NCBI GenBank assembly: GCA_040398525.1 | Contig: JBBATY010000003.1 | Location: 62,001-126,000 of the forward strand | Length of the DNA stretch: 64,000 nt | Reading direction: 5' to 3' | From: VFMC01 sp040398525 | GTDB lineage: Bacteria > Actinomycetota > Acidimicrobiia > Acidimicrobiales > Ilumatobacteraceae | Shown: piece by piece, positions 35,682 through 43,531 of the stretch | Layout of the letters: each line of letters opens with the position of its first letter | How positions within the stretch are numbered: the stretch's first letter is position 1 | Position numbers and translations under genes: made by a program | Notes under the pieces: model-generated | Seen by the model: the letters and a program-made list of their open reading frames with translations, nothing else | What the model was told of the DNA's origin: nothing | Database searches by the model: none

Positions 35682-36296
35682 GTGCGTCGTCGTCACCTGT
35701 CCGCTTCGATCGTCGTCATGCTCGGCCTGACGGCAGCTGCGTGCGGCGACGAGGGCACCGCTGGCTCGGCTGCCCCCGACTCGACCGCCGCGTCGACGCT
35801 CGCCACCGCGACGACCGAGGCCACCGGAGCCACCGGATCGACGGCGCCCGCCACCACGGCCCCTGACACCAGCACGGCGCCAGTGGAAGCGCCCGAGATC
35901 CTGCGCTTCAGCGCACCCCTCGTGGGCGGTGGCACCTTCGACGCCGCCACGGTCGCCGGCACGCCGCTCGCGCTGTGGTTCTGGGCGCCTGGTTGAGGCA
36001 CCTGCAACCGGGAAGCCCCCTCGGTCGAGGAGGCAGCGCAACGGTGGGCCGGCAAGGTCACCTTCGTCGGTGTGGCCTGGGTCGGCGACGAGTCGTCGTT
36101 CCAGGAGTTCATCGATCGTCACGGCTTGACGTTCCCGCAGATCAGCGACGACCCGGGTGACGTGTTCGCCCGGTTCGAGATCCCCGGTCAGCCGGCGTTC
36201 GCCGTCGTGAGCGCCGACGGCGAGGTGCAGCAGCTCCTCGGTGCTGTCGACAACGAGATCATCGACAGCGTGCTCGGCAGCGTCGTCGACGGCTGA
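35682..36296 (+). CDS. candidate selenoprotein: secreted TlpA/Mpt53-like thioredoxin with UxxC active site (in-frame TGA at 35994)
   Basis: Reading TGA 35994-35996 as selenocysteine gives a 204-residue protein. It has a signal with lipobox cysteine Cys21 (LTAAAC), a Ser/Thr/Ala-rich linker (about 26-68) and a thioredoxin domain (70-204). The active site reads LWFWAPG-U105-G-T-C108-NREAPS, where the family has Cys at position 105. The frame continues after the TGA with FVGVAWVGDESSFQEF, the cis-Pro segment IPGQPAFAVVS (Pro171) and a normal TGA stop at 36294. Relatives such as mycobacterial Mpt53 are extracytoplasmic thiol-disulfide oxidoreductases. A hairpin with a GGUC loop follows the TGA. 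If the TGA is simply a stop, the 104-residue product would be useless, which would make this a pseudogene. GTG start, leaderless promoter. Confidence 0.82.
36015..36034 (+). promoter_or_regulatory. candidate bacterial SECIS hairpin
   Basis: Arms 36015-36022 and 36027-36034 pair over seven of eight positions (one C-A mismatch at 36018/36031) around the tetraloop GGUC at 36023-36026. The stem starts 19 bases after the TGA and the loop G is base 27 after it. Known bacterial SECIS elements lie within the coding region just after the UGA, and many carry a G/GU at the start of a small apical loop; E. coli fdhF has AGGUCU. Only local pairing was checked by hand. Confidence 0.65.
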
Positions 36297-36301
36297 CGGC
36301 C

Positions 36302-36335
36302 GCACCGTGCCGGCGCCCTGACGCCGACACGGTGC
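36302..36335. terminator. bidirectional hairpin terminator
   Basis: Arms GCACCGTG (36302-36309) and CACGGTGC (36328-36335) pair perfectly, then after a C-A mismatch CGGCG pairs with CGCCG around a six-base CCCTGA loop. There is no U-tract, as is common for actinobacterial hairpins. It sits between the convergent selenoprotein candidate and the next minus-strand gene, supporting 36296 as the true end of the first. Confidence 0.8.
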
Positions 36336-36342
36336 AACCGGA

Positions 36343-38157
36343 TCAGAGGCCCAGGCGCACCGACTCGGCGCACTCGTAGAAGACCTCGTTGGCCTCGAAG
36401 TCATCGTTGGCGTACCAGTTCTTGCCGAGCAGGCACTCCGGAGCGATGAGCTCGTAGGGCACCTCGTACGACTCGACCGATCCGGCAGCGATGAGGTCGA
36501 GGAAGCAGGGCTGTGCCGTCGTCACGGCGTCGACGAAGGCTGCGTCGTCCATGAAGTACACCTCGCCGAGCACGTAGAGCTCGGACACCCCGCACTCGGG
36601 GAACCGCACCGGAACGGAGACCACACTCGAATCGATGCTGCCATCGGCGACGCCGGCCTGGACGCAGCCGACCGCCGCGGCGGGATCGCTCTCCATCAGG
36701 CAGGTGTTCAGGGCCTCGAAGCTCGGGTCGGGCCCCATGCCACCGTCCTCACCGCCGATGCCACCGTCGTCGAGACCCGGCAGCGCGACGCTGTCCTGCA
36801 CACTGTCAGCAAAGCCTCCGAACGCGTCGATCATCTCGACCAGCTCGCTGCGATCGAGGGCACCGAGCAGCGCGTTCAGCGCATCGAAGCCGGAGCGCAT
36901 CGGGCTGACGAACCATTCGCCGTCGACCTCGTGCACGGCGATCGACGAGCTGCTGCCCAGGTCGGACACCGCGTCCTGGATCGACTCGACGAAGCGCTGG
37001 CCCGCCTCCGGATCGCCGATGCCGAGCTCGTCGAAGATGCCCTCGATATCGCCCGGATCCGCAGCGTCACCCGTGCAACTCTGGGTCGACTCGCCGTCGA
37101 GCTCGAGCGTGACGCAGTCGTCGGCGATGCGCGCCGACAGCTCGACACCGTCGAGCGACGCGTCGAAGTCGAGCGATTCGATGGCCACCGAGCGCCGGTC
37201 GCCCGAACCCTCGACACGGTACGAGCGGTTGGTGACCGACCAGGTGATGCCGAGGTCGTCGAGCGCCTGCTGGGCATCGGCGAGGAACAACGGCGCGTAC
37301 CGGTGCAACGCCTCGAACTCGGTCGGGTCGAGCAGACCGAGGGCGGTGTCGAGCCGGAGGTCCTGCACTGCGGTGAGCAGGCCGTCGACCGCACCCTGCG
37401 GGCTGTCGGCGCCAGCCACCGTGATGCCCTCGGCGGGCACGGGCTGGTCGCCACGCGCGCTCTCGGCGATCGAGTGGAACAAGCTGAGGTACCAGCGGCC
37501 ATCTTGCTCGACGGCGGTGAACTGCAGATCGTCGAACTCCTCCGTCGTCGCGTCCATGCTCATGTCCGGACGCTCGCCATCGAGGAGGTCGTCGATGATC
37601 AGGTCGCCGAGCGGCACCTTCGACCCGTCGATCGACGCGGTCACCGAGCCGCTCACCTGCACGTTGGCGATGTCGTCGACGTTCGTCGGCTCGGATGCCA
37701 CCTGCACATCGGTGAACTCGAGCTCGAGGCCGCCGATCCCCGACAGGCTTGCTTCGTCGGCCAACACGCCGACGCGGCGGAGGTTGTCGAACATCTCGAT
37801 CATCGGTTCGCGCATCGTCTCGCGTTCGCCGGGCAGCAGCAGGTCGATCACCCCGAGCACGTCGGCACCGTCGAGCGACTCGACGAGTTCCAGGCCAACC
37901 TCCTCCGGGCTCGACGCGCCACCTGCCGAGTCGTTGCCGACCACCTTCACCACAGCGAACGTTCCGGCAGCGAGCAGGGCCGCGACGCCCAGCGCCGCGG
38001 CGACCGTGCGGCCCGTGCTGCGACCTGTGGGGGCAGAGGGGTCGCCCACCGGATCGCCGCTTGGCGGGTTCGGCCCGGGCGGGGGCGGCAACTGCGGACC
38101 CGGGAACGTCGGGTTGACCGACTGCGGCCGCGACAACCATGGATTGTTCATCGACAT
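36343..38157 (-). CDS. single-pass membrane protein with large outer domain, unknown function
   Basis: The 604-residue protein has a Pro/Gly-rich cytosolic head (1-48), one membrane helix (about 50-71, VAAALGVAALLAAGTFAVV) and a long acidic outer part. The latter contains two related alpha-beta stretches (SPEEVGLELVESLDGADVL, DSPQGAVDGLLTAVQDLRLD) resembling repeats of a DUF4878/NTF2-like fold. The C-terminal part carries several cysteines (NTCLMESDPAAAVGCVQ, PECGVSELYV), probably disulfide-bonded. ATG 38157 follows TATCTT by six bases; ATG 38151 is an alternative. Its disulfides make it a plausible client of the neighbouring thioredoxin, which is inference. Confidence 0.75.
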   Translation of the reverse strand: MSMNNPWLSRPQSVNPTFPGPQLPPPPGPNPPSGDPVGDPSAPTGRSTGRTVAAALGVAALLAAGTFAVVKVVGNDSAGGASSPEEVGLELVESLDGADVLGVIDLLLPGERETMREPMIEMFDNLRRVGVLADEASLSGIGGLELEFTDVQVASEPTNVDDIANVQVSGSVTASIDGSKVPLGDLIIDDLLDGERPDMSMDATTEEFDDLQFTAVEQDGRWYLSLFHSIAESARGDQPVPAEGITVAGADSPQGAVDGLLTAVQDLRLDTALGLLDPTEFEALHRYAPLFLADAQQALDDLGITWSVTNRSYRVEGSGDRRSVAIESLDFDASLDGVELSARIADDCVTLELDGESTQSCTGDAADPGDIEGIFDELGIGDPEAGQRFVESIQDAVSDLGSSSSIAVHEVDGEWFVSPMRSGFDALNALLGALDRSELVEMIDAFGGFADSVQDSVALPGLDDGGIGGEDGGMGPDPSFEALNTCLMESDPAAAVGCVQAGVADGSIDSSVVSVPVRFPECGVSELYVLGEVYFMDDAAFVDAVTTAQPCFLDLIAAGSVESYEVPYELIAPECLLGKNWYANDDFEANEVFYECAESVRLGL

Positions 38158-38163
38158 ATGCAG

Positions 38164-38238
38164 AAGATAGTCCTGAGCCCGAACGCACGGGCCGCAGGGT
38201 CGAACGATCACGCAAAGCCTGCTCCGTCGCCGTAGCGT
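38164..38238. promoter_or_regulatory. divergent leaderless promoters
   Basis: Minus-strand TATCTT (38164-38169) is six bases before ATG 38157; plus-strand TAGCGT (38233-38238) is seven bases before ATG 38246. Confidence 0.5.
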
Positions 38239-38245
38239 CACCTCT

Positions 38246-39145
38246 ATGAGGATCGTCATCTCCGGCTCGTCAGGGCTCATCGGCACCGCTCTGGTCGACC
38301 ATCTCGGCGCCCAGGGCCACAGCGTGGTCCGCCTGGTGCGACGCGCCGCGCGGGGCGCCGACGAGGCGGTCTGGGACCCGGCCGCAGGCACGCTCGACCC
38401 GGCAGTCATCGACGGTGCCGACGCGGTCATCAACCTGTCGGGCGCCGGCATCGGCGACAAGCGCTGGACCGACGAGTACAAGCGCGAGCTGCTGTCCAGC
38501 CGCACCCTCACCACCGGCCTGTTGGCTCGCACCATCGCTCAGGTCGATCGCAAGCCGTCGGTGTTCCTGTCCGGCTCGGCCATCGGTTGGTACGGGCCGT
38601 GCGGCGACGAGGTGCTCGATGAGTCGTCCATCACACCCGGCTCCACGTTCCTCGCCGACATCTGCGTGCAGTGGGAGCAGGCCGCCGGGCCCGCCGCCGA
38701 CGCCGGTGTGCGCACCTCGCTGCTGCGCACGGGCATTGTGCTCACCCCGCAGGGTGGCGCGCTGAAGAAGCAGCTCCCGCTGTTCAAGTTCGGCCTCGGC
38801 GGCAAGTTCGCCAAGGGCTCGCAGTGGCAGAGCTGGATCTCGCTGCCCGACGAGCTGGGCGCGATCGAGCACCTGCTCACCGCCGACGTGTCGGGCCCGG
38901 TGAACCTGACGGCACCCGCGCCGGTCACCAACGCCGAGTTCACCAAGGTGCTCGGCAAGGTGCTCGGCCGGCCCACCGTGCTGCCCATCCCGTCGTTCGG
39001 ACCGAAGATGCTGCTCGGTGGCGAACTGGCCGATGCACTGCTGTTCACCGGCCAACGAGTCGTGCCCACCAAGCTCCAGGCGAGCGGGTACGTCTTCCAG
39101 CACGCCACGCTCGAGGTGGCGCTGCGGGCCCTGCTCGGGCGATGA
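38246..39145 (+). CDS. TIGR01777-type NAD-dependent epimerase/SDR (YfcH/SDR39U1-like)
   Basis: The 299-residue protein has the Rossmann motif ISGSSGLIGTAL, VINLSGAGIGDKRWTDEYK, the substrate-side SGSAIGWYGPCGDE with the Tyr, and the C-terminal DUF1731-like region LPIPSFGPKMLLGGELADAL. These are hallmarks of the family, whose enzymatic substrate is still unknown. It is followed without a gap by an FAD-dependent oxidoreductase through an ATGA overlap. Confidence 0.93.
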   Translation: MRIVISGSSGLIGTALVDHLGAQGHSVVRLVRRAARGADEAVWDPAAGTLDPAVIDGADAVINLSGAGIGDKRWTDEYKRELLSSRTLTTGLLARTIAQVDRKPSVFLSGSAIGWYGPCGDEVLDESSITPGSTFLADICVQWEQAAGPAADAGVRTSLLRTGIVLTPQGGALKKQLPLFKFGLGGKFAKGSQWQSWISLPDELGAIEHLLTADVSGPVNLTAPAPVTNAEFTKVLGKVLGRPTVLPIPSFGPKMLLGGELADALLFTGQRVVPTKLQASGYVFQHATLEVALRALLGR

Positions 39146-40410
39146 GCACGACCGACCCCATCGACGCCGTCGTCGTCGGAGCCGGGCTCGCCGGCTTGGC
39201 GGCGGCACGAACCCTGCACGCCGCCGGCCGCAGCGTGGTGGTGGTCGAGGCGAGCGACGGCATCGGCGGGCGTGTCCGCACCGATGTCGTCGACGGGTTC
39301 CTGCTCGACCGCGGCTTCCAGGTGCTGCTGACCGCCTATCCCGAAGCAGTCCGCCAGCTCGACTACGGCGCGCTCGACCTGCGGGCGTTCGACCCGGGTG
39401 CACTGGTGTGGCGCAACACGCGCGGCCAGGTCGTCGGCGACCCGTTCCGCCGCCCGACGACACTGGCCTCGACCGCGCTCGCGTCGATCGGCTCGCCGTT
39501 CGACAAAGCGCGCATCTTGCGCCTGCGGCGTCGCGTCACACGAGGGGCAGCCGCCGATCTGCTGCGCGGCCGGGACCGCCCGACGATCGACGCGCTGCGC
39601 GCCGAGGGGTTCTCCGACACGACGATCGACCGCTTCTTCCGGCCGTTGTTCGGCGGCATCCAGCTCGACCCGGCGCTCGCCACCTCGTCGCGGATGTTCG
39701 ACGTCATCTTCCGGATGCTGTCCGAGGGCGAGTCGGCCGTGCCTGCGGCGGGCATGGGCGCGATTCCCGCACAGCTCGCCGCCGGCCTTCCCGCCGGCAC
39801 GATCCGCTGCAACGCACCAGTGCAGGCCGTCGAGGGCACCACCGTGCGCCTCGCCGACGGCCAGACGCTGTCCGGGCGCTCCGTGGTAGTCGCCACCGAG
39901 GGCCCGGTGGCGTCTCGTCTGCTCGGCCTACCGGCAGTCGGCTCGCGCTCGGTGGGGTGCGTCTACTTCGCCGCACCCAAGGCACCCATCGACCATAAGC
40001 TCGTGGTCCTCGACGGCACTGGTCGCGGACCCGTGCTGAACGTCGCCGTGATGAGCAACGTCGCCCCCGGCTACGCCCCGGAAGGCCAGCACCTCGTGGC
40101 AGCTGCCATGCCGGCGATGCCGATCGATCCGGCCACGGGCGAGCCCGACGACCAGGCCGACCTCGAGTCGCTCGCTCGCGCCCAGCTCGGCCGCTGGTGG
40201 GGCATCCAGGTCGCCAGCTGGCGCCACCTCGCCACCTACCGCATCCACCACGGCCAACCCGACCAGAGCACACCGTTCCACCCGAAGAAGAAGGTGGCCC
40301 TGGGCGGAGGACTGTTCGTCTGCGGCGACCACCGCGACACCGGGTCGATCCAAGGTGCGCTCTACTCCGGCCGCCGCTGCGCCGAGGCCGTCGTCGCAGT
40401 CACCGGCTGA
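39142..40410 (+). CDS. FAD-dependent amine oxidoreductase-like protein
   Basis: The 422-residue protein has the dinucleotide motif VVVGAGLAGLAAARTLHAAG, GIGGRVRTDVVDGFLLDRGF and a C-terminal FAD contact GLFVCGDHRDTGSIQGALYSG, as in flavin amine oxidase/phytoene desaturase-like proteins. Its middle (FFRPLFGGIQLDPALATSSR) fits the carotenoid-desaturase-like branch. The ATG overlaps the epimerase stop (ATGA), and the epimerase plus this oxidoreductase recur as a pair in many bacteria as I recall. Its substrate is unknown. Confidence 0.9.
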   Translation: MSTTDPIDAVVVGAGLAGLAAARTLHAAGRSVVVVEASDGIGGRVRTDVVDGFLLDRGFQVLLTAYPEAVRQLDYGALDLRAFDPGALVWRNTRGQVVGDPFRRPTTLASTALASIGSPFDKARILRLRRRVTRGAAADLLRGRDRPTIDALRAEGFSDTTIDRFFRPLFGGIQLDPALATSSRMFDVIFRMLSEGESAVPAAGMGAIPAQLAAGLPAGTIRCNAPVQAVEGTTVRLADGQTLSGRSVVVATEGPVASRLLGLPAVGSRSVGCVYFAAPKAPIDHKLVVLDGTGRGPVLNVAVMSNVAPGYAPEGQHLVAAAMPAMPIDPATGEPDDQADLESLARAQLGRWWGIQVASWRHLATYRIHHGQPDQSTPFHPKKKVALGGGLFVCGDHRDTGSIQGALYSGRRCAEAVVAVTG

Positions 40411-40416
40411 ACAGCC

Positions 40417-40887
40417 TCACTGCTCGCCGGTGTCGACCCCCGACCAGCGAGCGGTCACACCGGCCAGGTCGAGTCGCGCCGTGTAGGGCTGATCGGGCCA
40501 TGCCTCACGGGGCAACGCCCACATCACCTCGAACTCGATCCCGTCGAGGTCGCGGGCGTACAGGCTGACGCTCACCCCGTGATCGCTCTCGCCGACGAGC
40601 GCACCGGCCTCGAGCAGGCGGGCGCGCATGGCCAGGAAGTCCTCGATCGTGGGCACCTGCCAGGCGAGGTGGTACAGCCCGGGCGCGTGCGCCGGAGCCG
40701 CCGGCCGTTGGCCGACGCTGAACAACCCCAGGTCGTGGTCGTTGCCGCTGCCCCCTGCACGGAGTAAGACCGCCTGGCCACCGAGGTCGGCAACGACCTC
40801 GAAGCTGAGCACGTCGCAGTAGAACCGTGCCGCCTGCGTGGCGTCACGGACGTAGAGCACGGCGTGGTTCAGACGGCGGATGGCCAT
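40417..40887 (-). CDS. VOC family (glyoxalase/extradiol dioxygenase-like) protein
   Basis: The 156-residue protein has two beta-alpha-beta-beta-beta units with candidate metal ligands His8 (LNHAVLYV), His in GLYHLAWQVP and Glu in IEFEVMW. This layout fits the catechol-2,3-dioxygenase-like part of the VOC family. The reaction is not predictable. ATG 40887 has GAGGA five bases upstream. It converges with the oxidoreductase gene. Confidence 0.9.
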   Translation of the reverse strand: MAIRRLNHAVLYVRDATQAARFYCDVLSFEVVADLGGQAVLLRAGGSGNDHDLGLFSVGQRPAAPAHAPGLYHLAWQVPTIEDFLAMRARLLEAGALVGESDHGVSVSLYARDLDGIEFEVMWALPREAWPDQPYTARLDLAGVTARWSGVDTGEQ

Positions 40888-40932
40888 GGCGGTCCTCTTC
40901 TGTGCGGAGTTGGGCTGGGCGCTCAGCCGGGT

Positions 40933-41487
40933 TCAGGCCTTGACGGCCTGGATGTCGAGCTGCAACTTGATCTTCTCACCGACGAGCACGCCGCCGGCCT
41001 CGAGGGCGACGTTCCACTCGAGCCCCCAGTCCTTGCGGTTGATCTCGGTCTCGGCGGTGAAGCCGGCCTTGGTGTTGCCCCACGGGTCGGTGGCCACACC
41101 GTCGAACTCGAGCTCGAAGGTGACCTGCTTGGTGACGCCCTTGATGGTCAGCTCGCCGTGCAACAGGAACTCGTCGTCGTCGTCTCCGTCGCGCTCGATC
41201 GAGGTGCTGGTGAAGGTCATCGTCGGGAACTGGGCGACGTCGAAGAAGTCGGGGCTCTGCAGGTGGCCGTCACGGCCGCCGTCGCCAGTGCTCACCGAGG
41301 CCATCTCGACCGTGGCCGTGACGCTCGACGCGAGCGGCTCGTCGGCGATGGTGAGCGATCCGCTGAACGCGGTGAAGCGGCCGCGCACCTTGGTGACCAT
41401 CAGGTGGCGGGCGGTGAAGCCGACGGTCGAATGCGACGGGTCGACGTTCCAGACGCCTGGGGTGAGTGAGCTGAGCGGTGCGCCCAT
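40933..41487 (-). CDS. YceI family protein
   Basis: The 184-residue lipocalin-like protein opens GVWNVDPSHSTVGFTARHLM and continues VRGRFTAFSGSLTIAD, then SPDFFDVAQFPTMTF and ELTIKGVTKQVTFELEFDG, all YceI signatures. Members bind isoprenoid or amphiphilic ligands; no signal peptide is present here, so this is a cytosolic version. ATG 41487 has GGAGG eight bases upstream, which favours it over upstream in-frame starts. It is divergent from a MarR gene with inverted repeats between them, so MarR probably controls it. Confidence 0.93.
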   Translation of the reverse strand: MGAPLSSLTPGVWNVDPSHSTVGFTARHLMVTKVRGRFTAFSGSLTIADEPLASSVTATVEMASVSTGDGGRDGHLQSPDFFDVAQFPTMTFTSTSIERDGDDDDEFLLHGELTIKGVTKQVTFELEFDGVATDPWGNTKAGFTAETEINRKDWGLEWNVALEAGGVLVGEKIKLQLDIQAVKA

Positions 41488-41525
41488 GGGAAATTCCTCC
41501 GGTGATCGGCCGACATGCGGCATTG

Positions 41526-41569
41526 TTGCGGTCGCAAGCAATGTACCGCCGAGTCGTTGCACGCGCAAC
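41526..41569. promoter_or_regulatory. candidate MarR operators in the yceI-marR intergenic region
   Basis: Two perfect inverted repeats lie between the divergent genes: TTGCG-GT-CGCAA at 41526-41537 and GTTGC-ACGC-GCAAC at 41556-41569. A third half-site GTTGC is at 41593-41597. Such paired palindromes next to a MarR gene usually bind the MarR protein itself. Confidence 0.65.
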
Positions 41570-41585
41570 TTTTGCGGGTGCGCAC

Positions 41586-41591
41586 TACACT
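41586..41591 (+). promoter_or_regulatory. -10 element of the marR-argJ transcript
   Basis: TACACT six bases before ATG 41598; leaderless arrangement, just downstream of the operator repeats. Confidence 0.5.
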
Positions 41592-41597
41592 CGTTGC

Positions 41598-42104
41598 ATG
41601 GCCAGTAGCCAGCGGACGTCGTCGACGGGGCCCACCGAGCCCACGCGCTGGCTCGGCGCCGCCGAGATGCGCGCGTGGCGCGGCTGGGTCGACACGATCG
41701 GGCCCCTCAGCGCAGCGCTCGAGGCCGACCTGGTCCCGTTCGGGCTCACCAACGGCGACTACGAGGTCCTCGCCTGGCTGAGCGACACACCCGACGCGCA
41801 GATGCGCATGTGCGACCTGGCCGAACGGCTGCGCCTGTCGCCGTCCGGGCTGACCCGCCGCCTCGACGGGCTCGTCACGAATGGCCTCGTCTCGCGAGAG
41901 CCGTCGGCAGACGACCGGCGGGTCATGCTCGCCCGCCTCACACCAGCCGGCAGGGCGCACCTCGAGCGCACCGCACCGCACCACCTCGACAGCGTGCGGC
42001 GCCACTTCATCGATCTGCTCGACCCCGCCGAGATCGACGCGCTCGGCCGCGCCTTCGACAAGGTGCGCGCCCACCTGCGCGGCGAGCAGAATGACCGGTC
42101 GTGA
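41598..42104 (+). CDS. MarR family transcriptional regulator
   Basis: The 168-residue protein has the winged helix-turn-helix at about 60-110 (DYEVLAWLSDTPDAQMRM, LAERLRLSPSGLTRRLDGLV, VSREPSADDRRVMLARLTPAG), the classic MarR wing DDRR included. It likely senses a small aromatic or oxidant ligand. Divergent to yceI, with operator-like repeats between. The stop overlaps the argJ GTG by four bases, placing an arginine biosynthesis gene in the same message. Confidence 0.93.
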   Translation: MASSQRTSSTGPTEPTRWLGAAEMRAWRGWVDTIGPLSAALEADLVPFGLTNGDYEVLAWLSDTPDAQMRMCDLAERLRLSPSGLTRRLDGLVTNGLVSREPSADDRRVMLARLTPAGRAHLERTAPHHLDSVRRHFIDLLDPAEIDALGRAFDKVRAHLRGEQNDRS

Positions 42105-43267
42105 CCGACCTCCTGCCGCTCCCCCAGGGCTTTCGCGCCCACGTCGCCAACATCGGCATCAAAGATGCGACCGACGACTTCGTGGTGGTGGCTGCCGATG
42201 CTCCCTGCGCGGCCGCCGGCGTGTTCACCCGGAGCAGCTTCGCCGGGCCGAGCGTGCTGGTGAGCCGTCGCCACATCGCCGACCACCGCGCCCGTGCCGT
42301 GGTCGTCATCTCGAAGAACGCCAACGTCGCCACCGGGCCCGAGGGCCTCGGCAACGCCGAGGAGGTCGTCGCCGGCGTTGCCGCAGCGCTCGGATGCGAG
42401 GCGAACGACGTGCTCATCGCCTCCACCGGTGTGATCGGCCGCCAGTACCCGATGGAACGAGTTCGCTCCGGCCTGGCCGCGCTCCCCCACGACCTGCCCG
42501 GCACCGATGCCGCCGCGGTGGCCCGCGGCATCATGACCACCGACACCGTCCCCAAGACGCACCAGGCCGCCGTGGCAGGCAGCCCCGCCCGGGTGGTCGG
42601 TGTGGCCAAGGGTGTCGGGATGATCGAGCCGAACATGGCCACGCTGATCACGTTGTTCTTCACCGATGCCGCACTCGCCCCGGCCGATCTCGACGCAGTG
42701 TTCCGCCGGGTGATCGACCGAACCTTCAACTGCGTCTCGGTCGACACCGACACCTCCACCAGCGATACGGCGGTCGTCCTGGCCAGCGGCGCTGCCGGTG
42801 CAGTCGATGCAGCGGCCTTCGAGGCCGCGCTGCACGAGGTGGCCCTGTCGCTCACCCAGCAGGTCGCCCGCGACGGCGAAGGCGCCGAGAAGCTCATCGA
42901 GGTGCACGTCGACGGTGCTGCCGATGCCGTGCAGGCCAAGCGGGTGGCCAAGGCGATCGTCAACTCGCCGCTCGTCAAGACCGCCGTCCACGGCGCCGAC
43001 CCCAACTGGGGCCGTGTTGCCATGGCCGTCGGCAAGAGCACCACCGCCGACGAGGTCGACCAGACCCGGGTGACCATCCGCTTCGGTAGCCAGGAGGTGT
43101 ACCCGGCAGCGGTCGACGCCGCCGGCCTCGATGCCCTCGCTGCCTACATGCGCGGCGACACGGTGCGCATCCACGTCAGCCTGCACGTGGGCACCGCGGA
43201 CGCCACGGTGTGGGGCTGCGACCTCACCGACGGCTACGTCCGCATCAACGCCGATTACACGACGTAA
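42101..43267 (+). CDS. argJ: bifunctional ornithine acetyltransferase/N-acetylglutamate synthase ArgJ
   Basis: The 388-residue protein has the self-cleavage site GMIEPNMATLITLFFTDA with nucleophile Thr181, Lys170 in VAKGVG, and the C-terminal HGADPNWGRVAMAVGKS. ArgJ recycles the acetyl group between ornithine and glutamate in arginine synthesis. It is cut into alpha and beta chains before Thr181. The GTG at 42101 overlaps the marR stop (GTGA). No other arg gene is near, which is unusual because argJ normally sits in argCJBD. Confidence 0.95.
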   Translation: MTDLLPLPQGFRAHVANIGIKDATDDFVVVAADAPCAAAGVFTRSSFAGPSVLVSRRHIADHRARAVVVISKNANVATGPEGLGNAEEVVAGVAAALGCEANDVLIASTGVIGRQYPMERVRSGLAALPHDLPGTDAAAVARGIMTTDTVPKTHQAAVAGSPARVVGVAKGVGMIEPNMATLITLFFTDAALAPADLDAVFRRVIDRTFNCVSVDTDTSTSDTAVVLASGAAGAVDAAAFEAALHEVALSLTQQVARDGEGAEKLIEVHVDGAADAVQAKRVAKAIVNSPLVKTAVHGADPNWGRVAMAVGKSTTADEVDQTRVTIRFGSQEVYPAAVDAAGLDALAAYMRGDTVRIHVSLHVGTADATVWGCDLTDGYVRINADYTT

Positions 43268-43321
43268 TCCTGCGGGCTCGTCGTCCGCTGCGCTTCCCGA
43301 CCTGAAGCGGGTTCGTCGTCC

Positions 43322-43531
43322 GCTGCGCTTTCTCCTCGCGCCGCGTGCGGCTCGTCGCTGGCGCTTCCCTCGCCGCNNNNNNNNNNNNNNNNNNNNNNNN
43401 NNNNNNNNNNNNNNNNNNNNNNNNNNNNNNNNNNNNNNNNNNNNNNNNNNNNNNNNNNNNNNNNNNNNNNNNNNNNGCTGCGCTTTCTCCTCGCGCCGCG
43501 TGCGGCTCGTCGCTGGCGCTTCCCTCGCCGC
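43322..43531. repeat. 55-bp direct repeat on both sides of the second gap
   Basis: Bases 43322-43376 and 43477-43531 are identical over 55 positions and abut the N run on either side. The motif CGTCGTCCGCTGCGCTT also occurs twice just before (around 43278 and 43312). The gap therefore most likely hides further copies of a short intergenic repeat. Confidence 0.9.
43377..43476. other. assembly gap (100 N)
   Basis: Placeholder of 100 N inside a repeat. The stretch 43268-43570 around it holds no gene I can support. Confidence 0.99.

Noticed and set aside
35682..35996. Annotating a stand-alone 104-residue lipoprotein ending at the TGA, plus a separate small gene from 36072
   Set aside because: The two pieces are halves of one thioredoxin domain in the same frame. 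A stop exactly at the catalytic Cys with a SECIS-like hairpin after it fits selenocysteine better. A nonsense mutation cannot be excluded from this window alone.
43322..43531. The repeats at the second gap as a CRISPR array
   Set aside because: Only two 55-base copies abut the N run, there are no regular spacers, and no cas gene is near.
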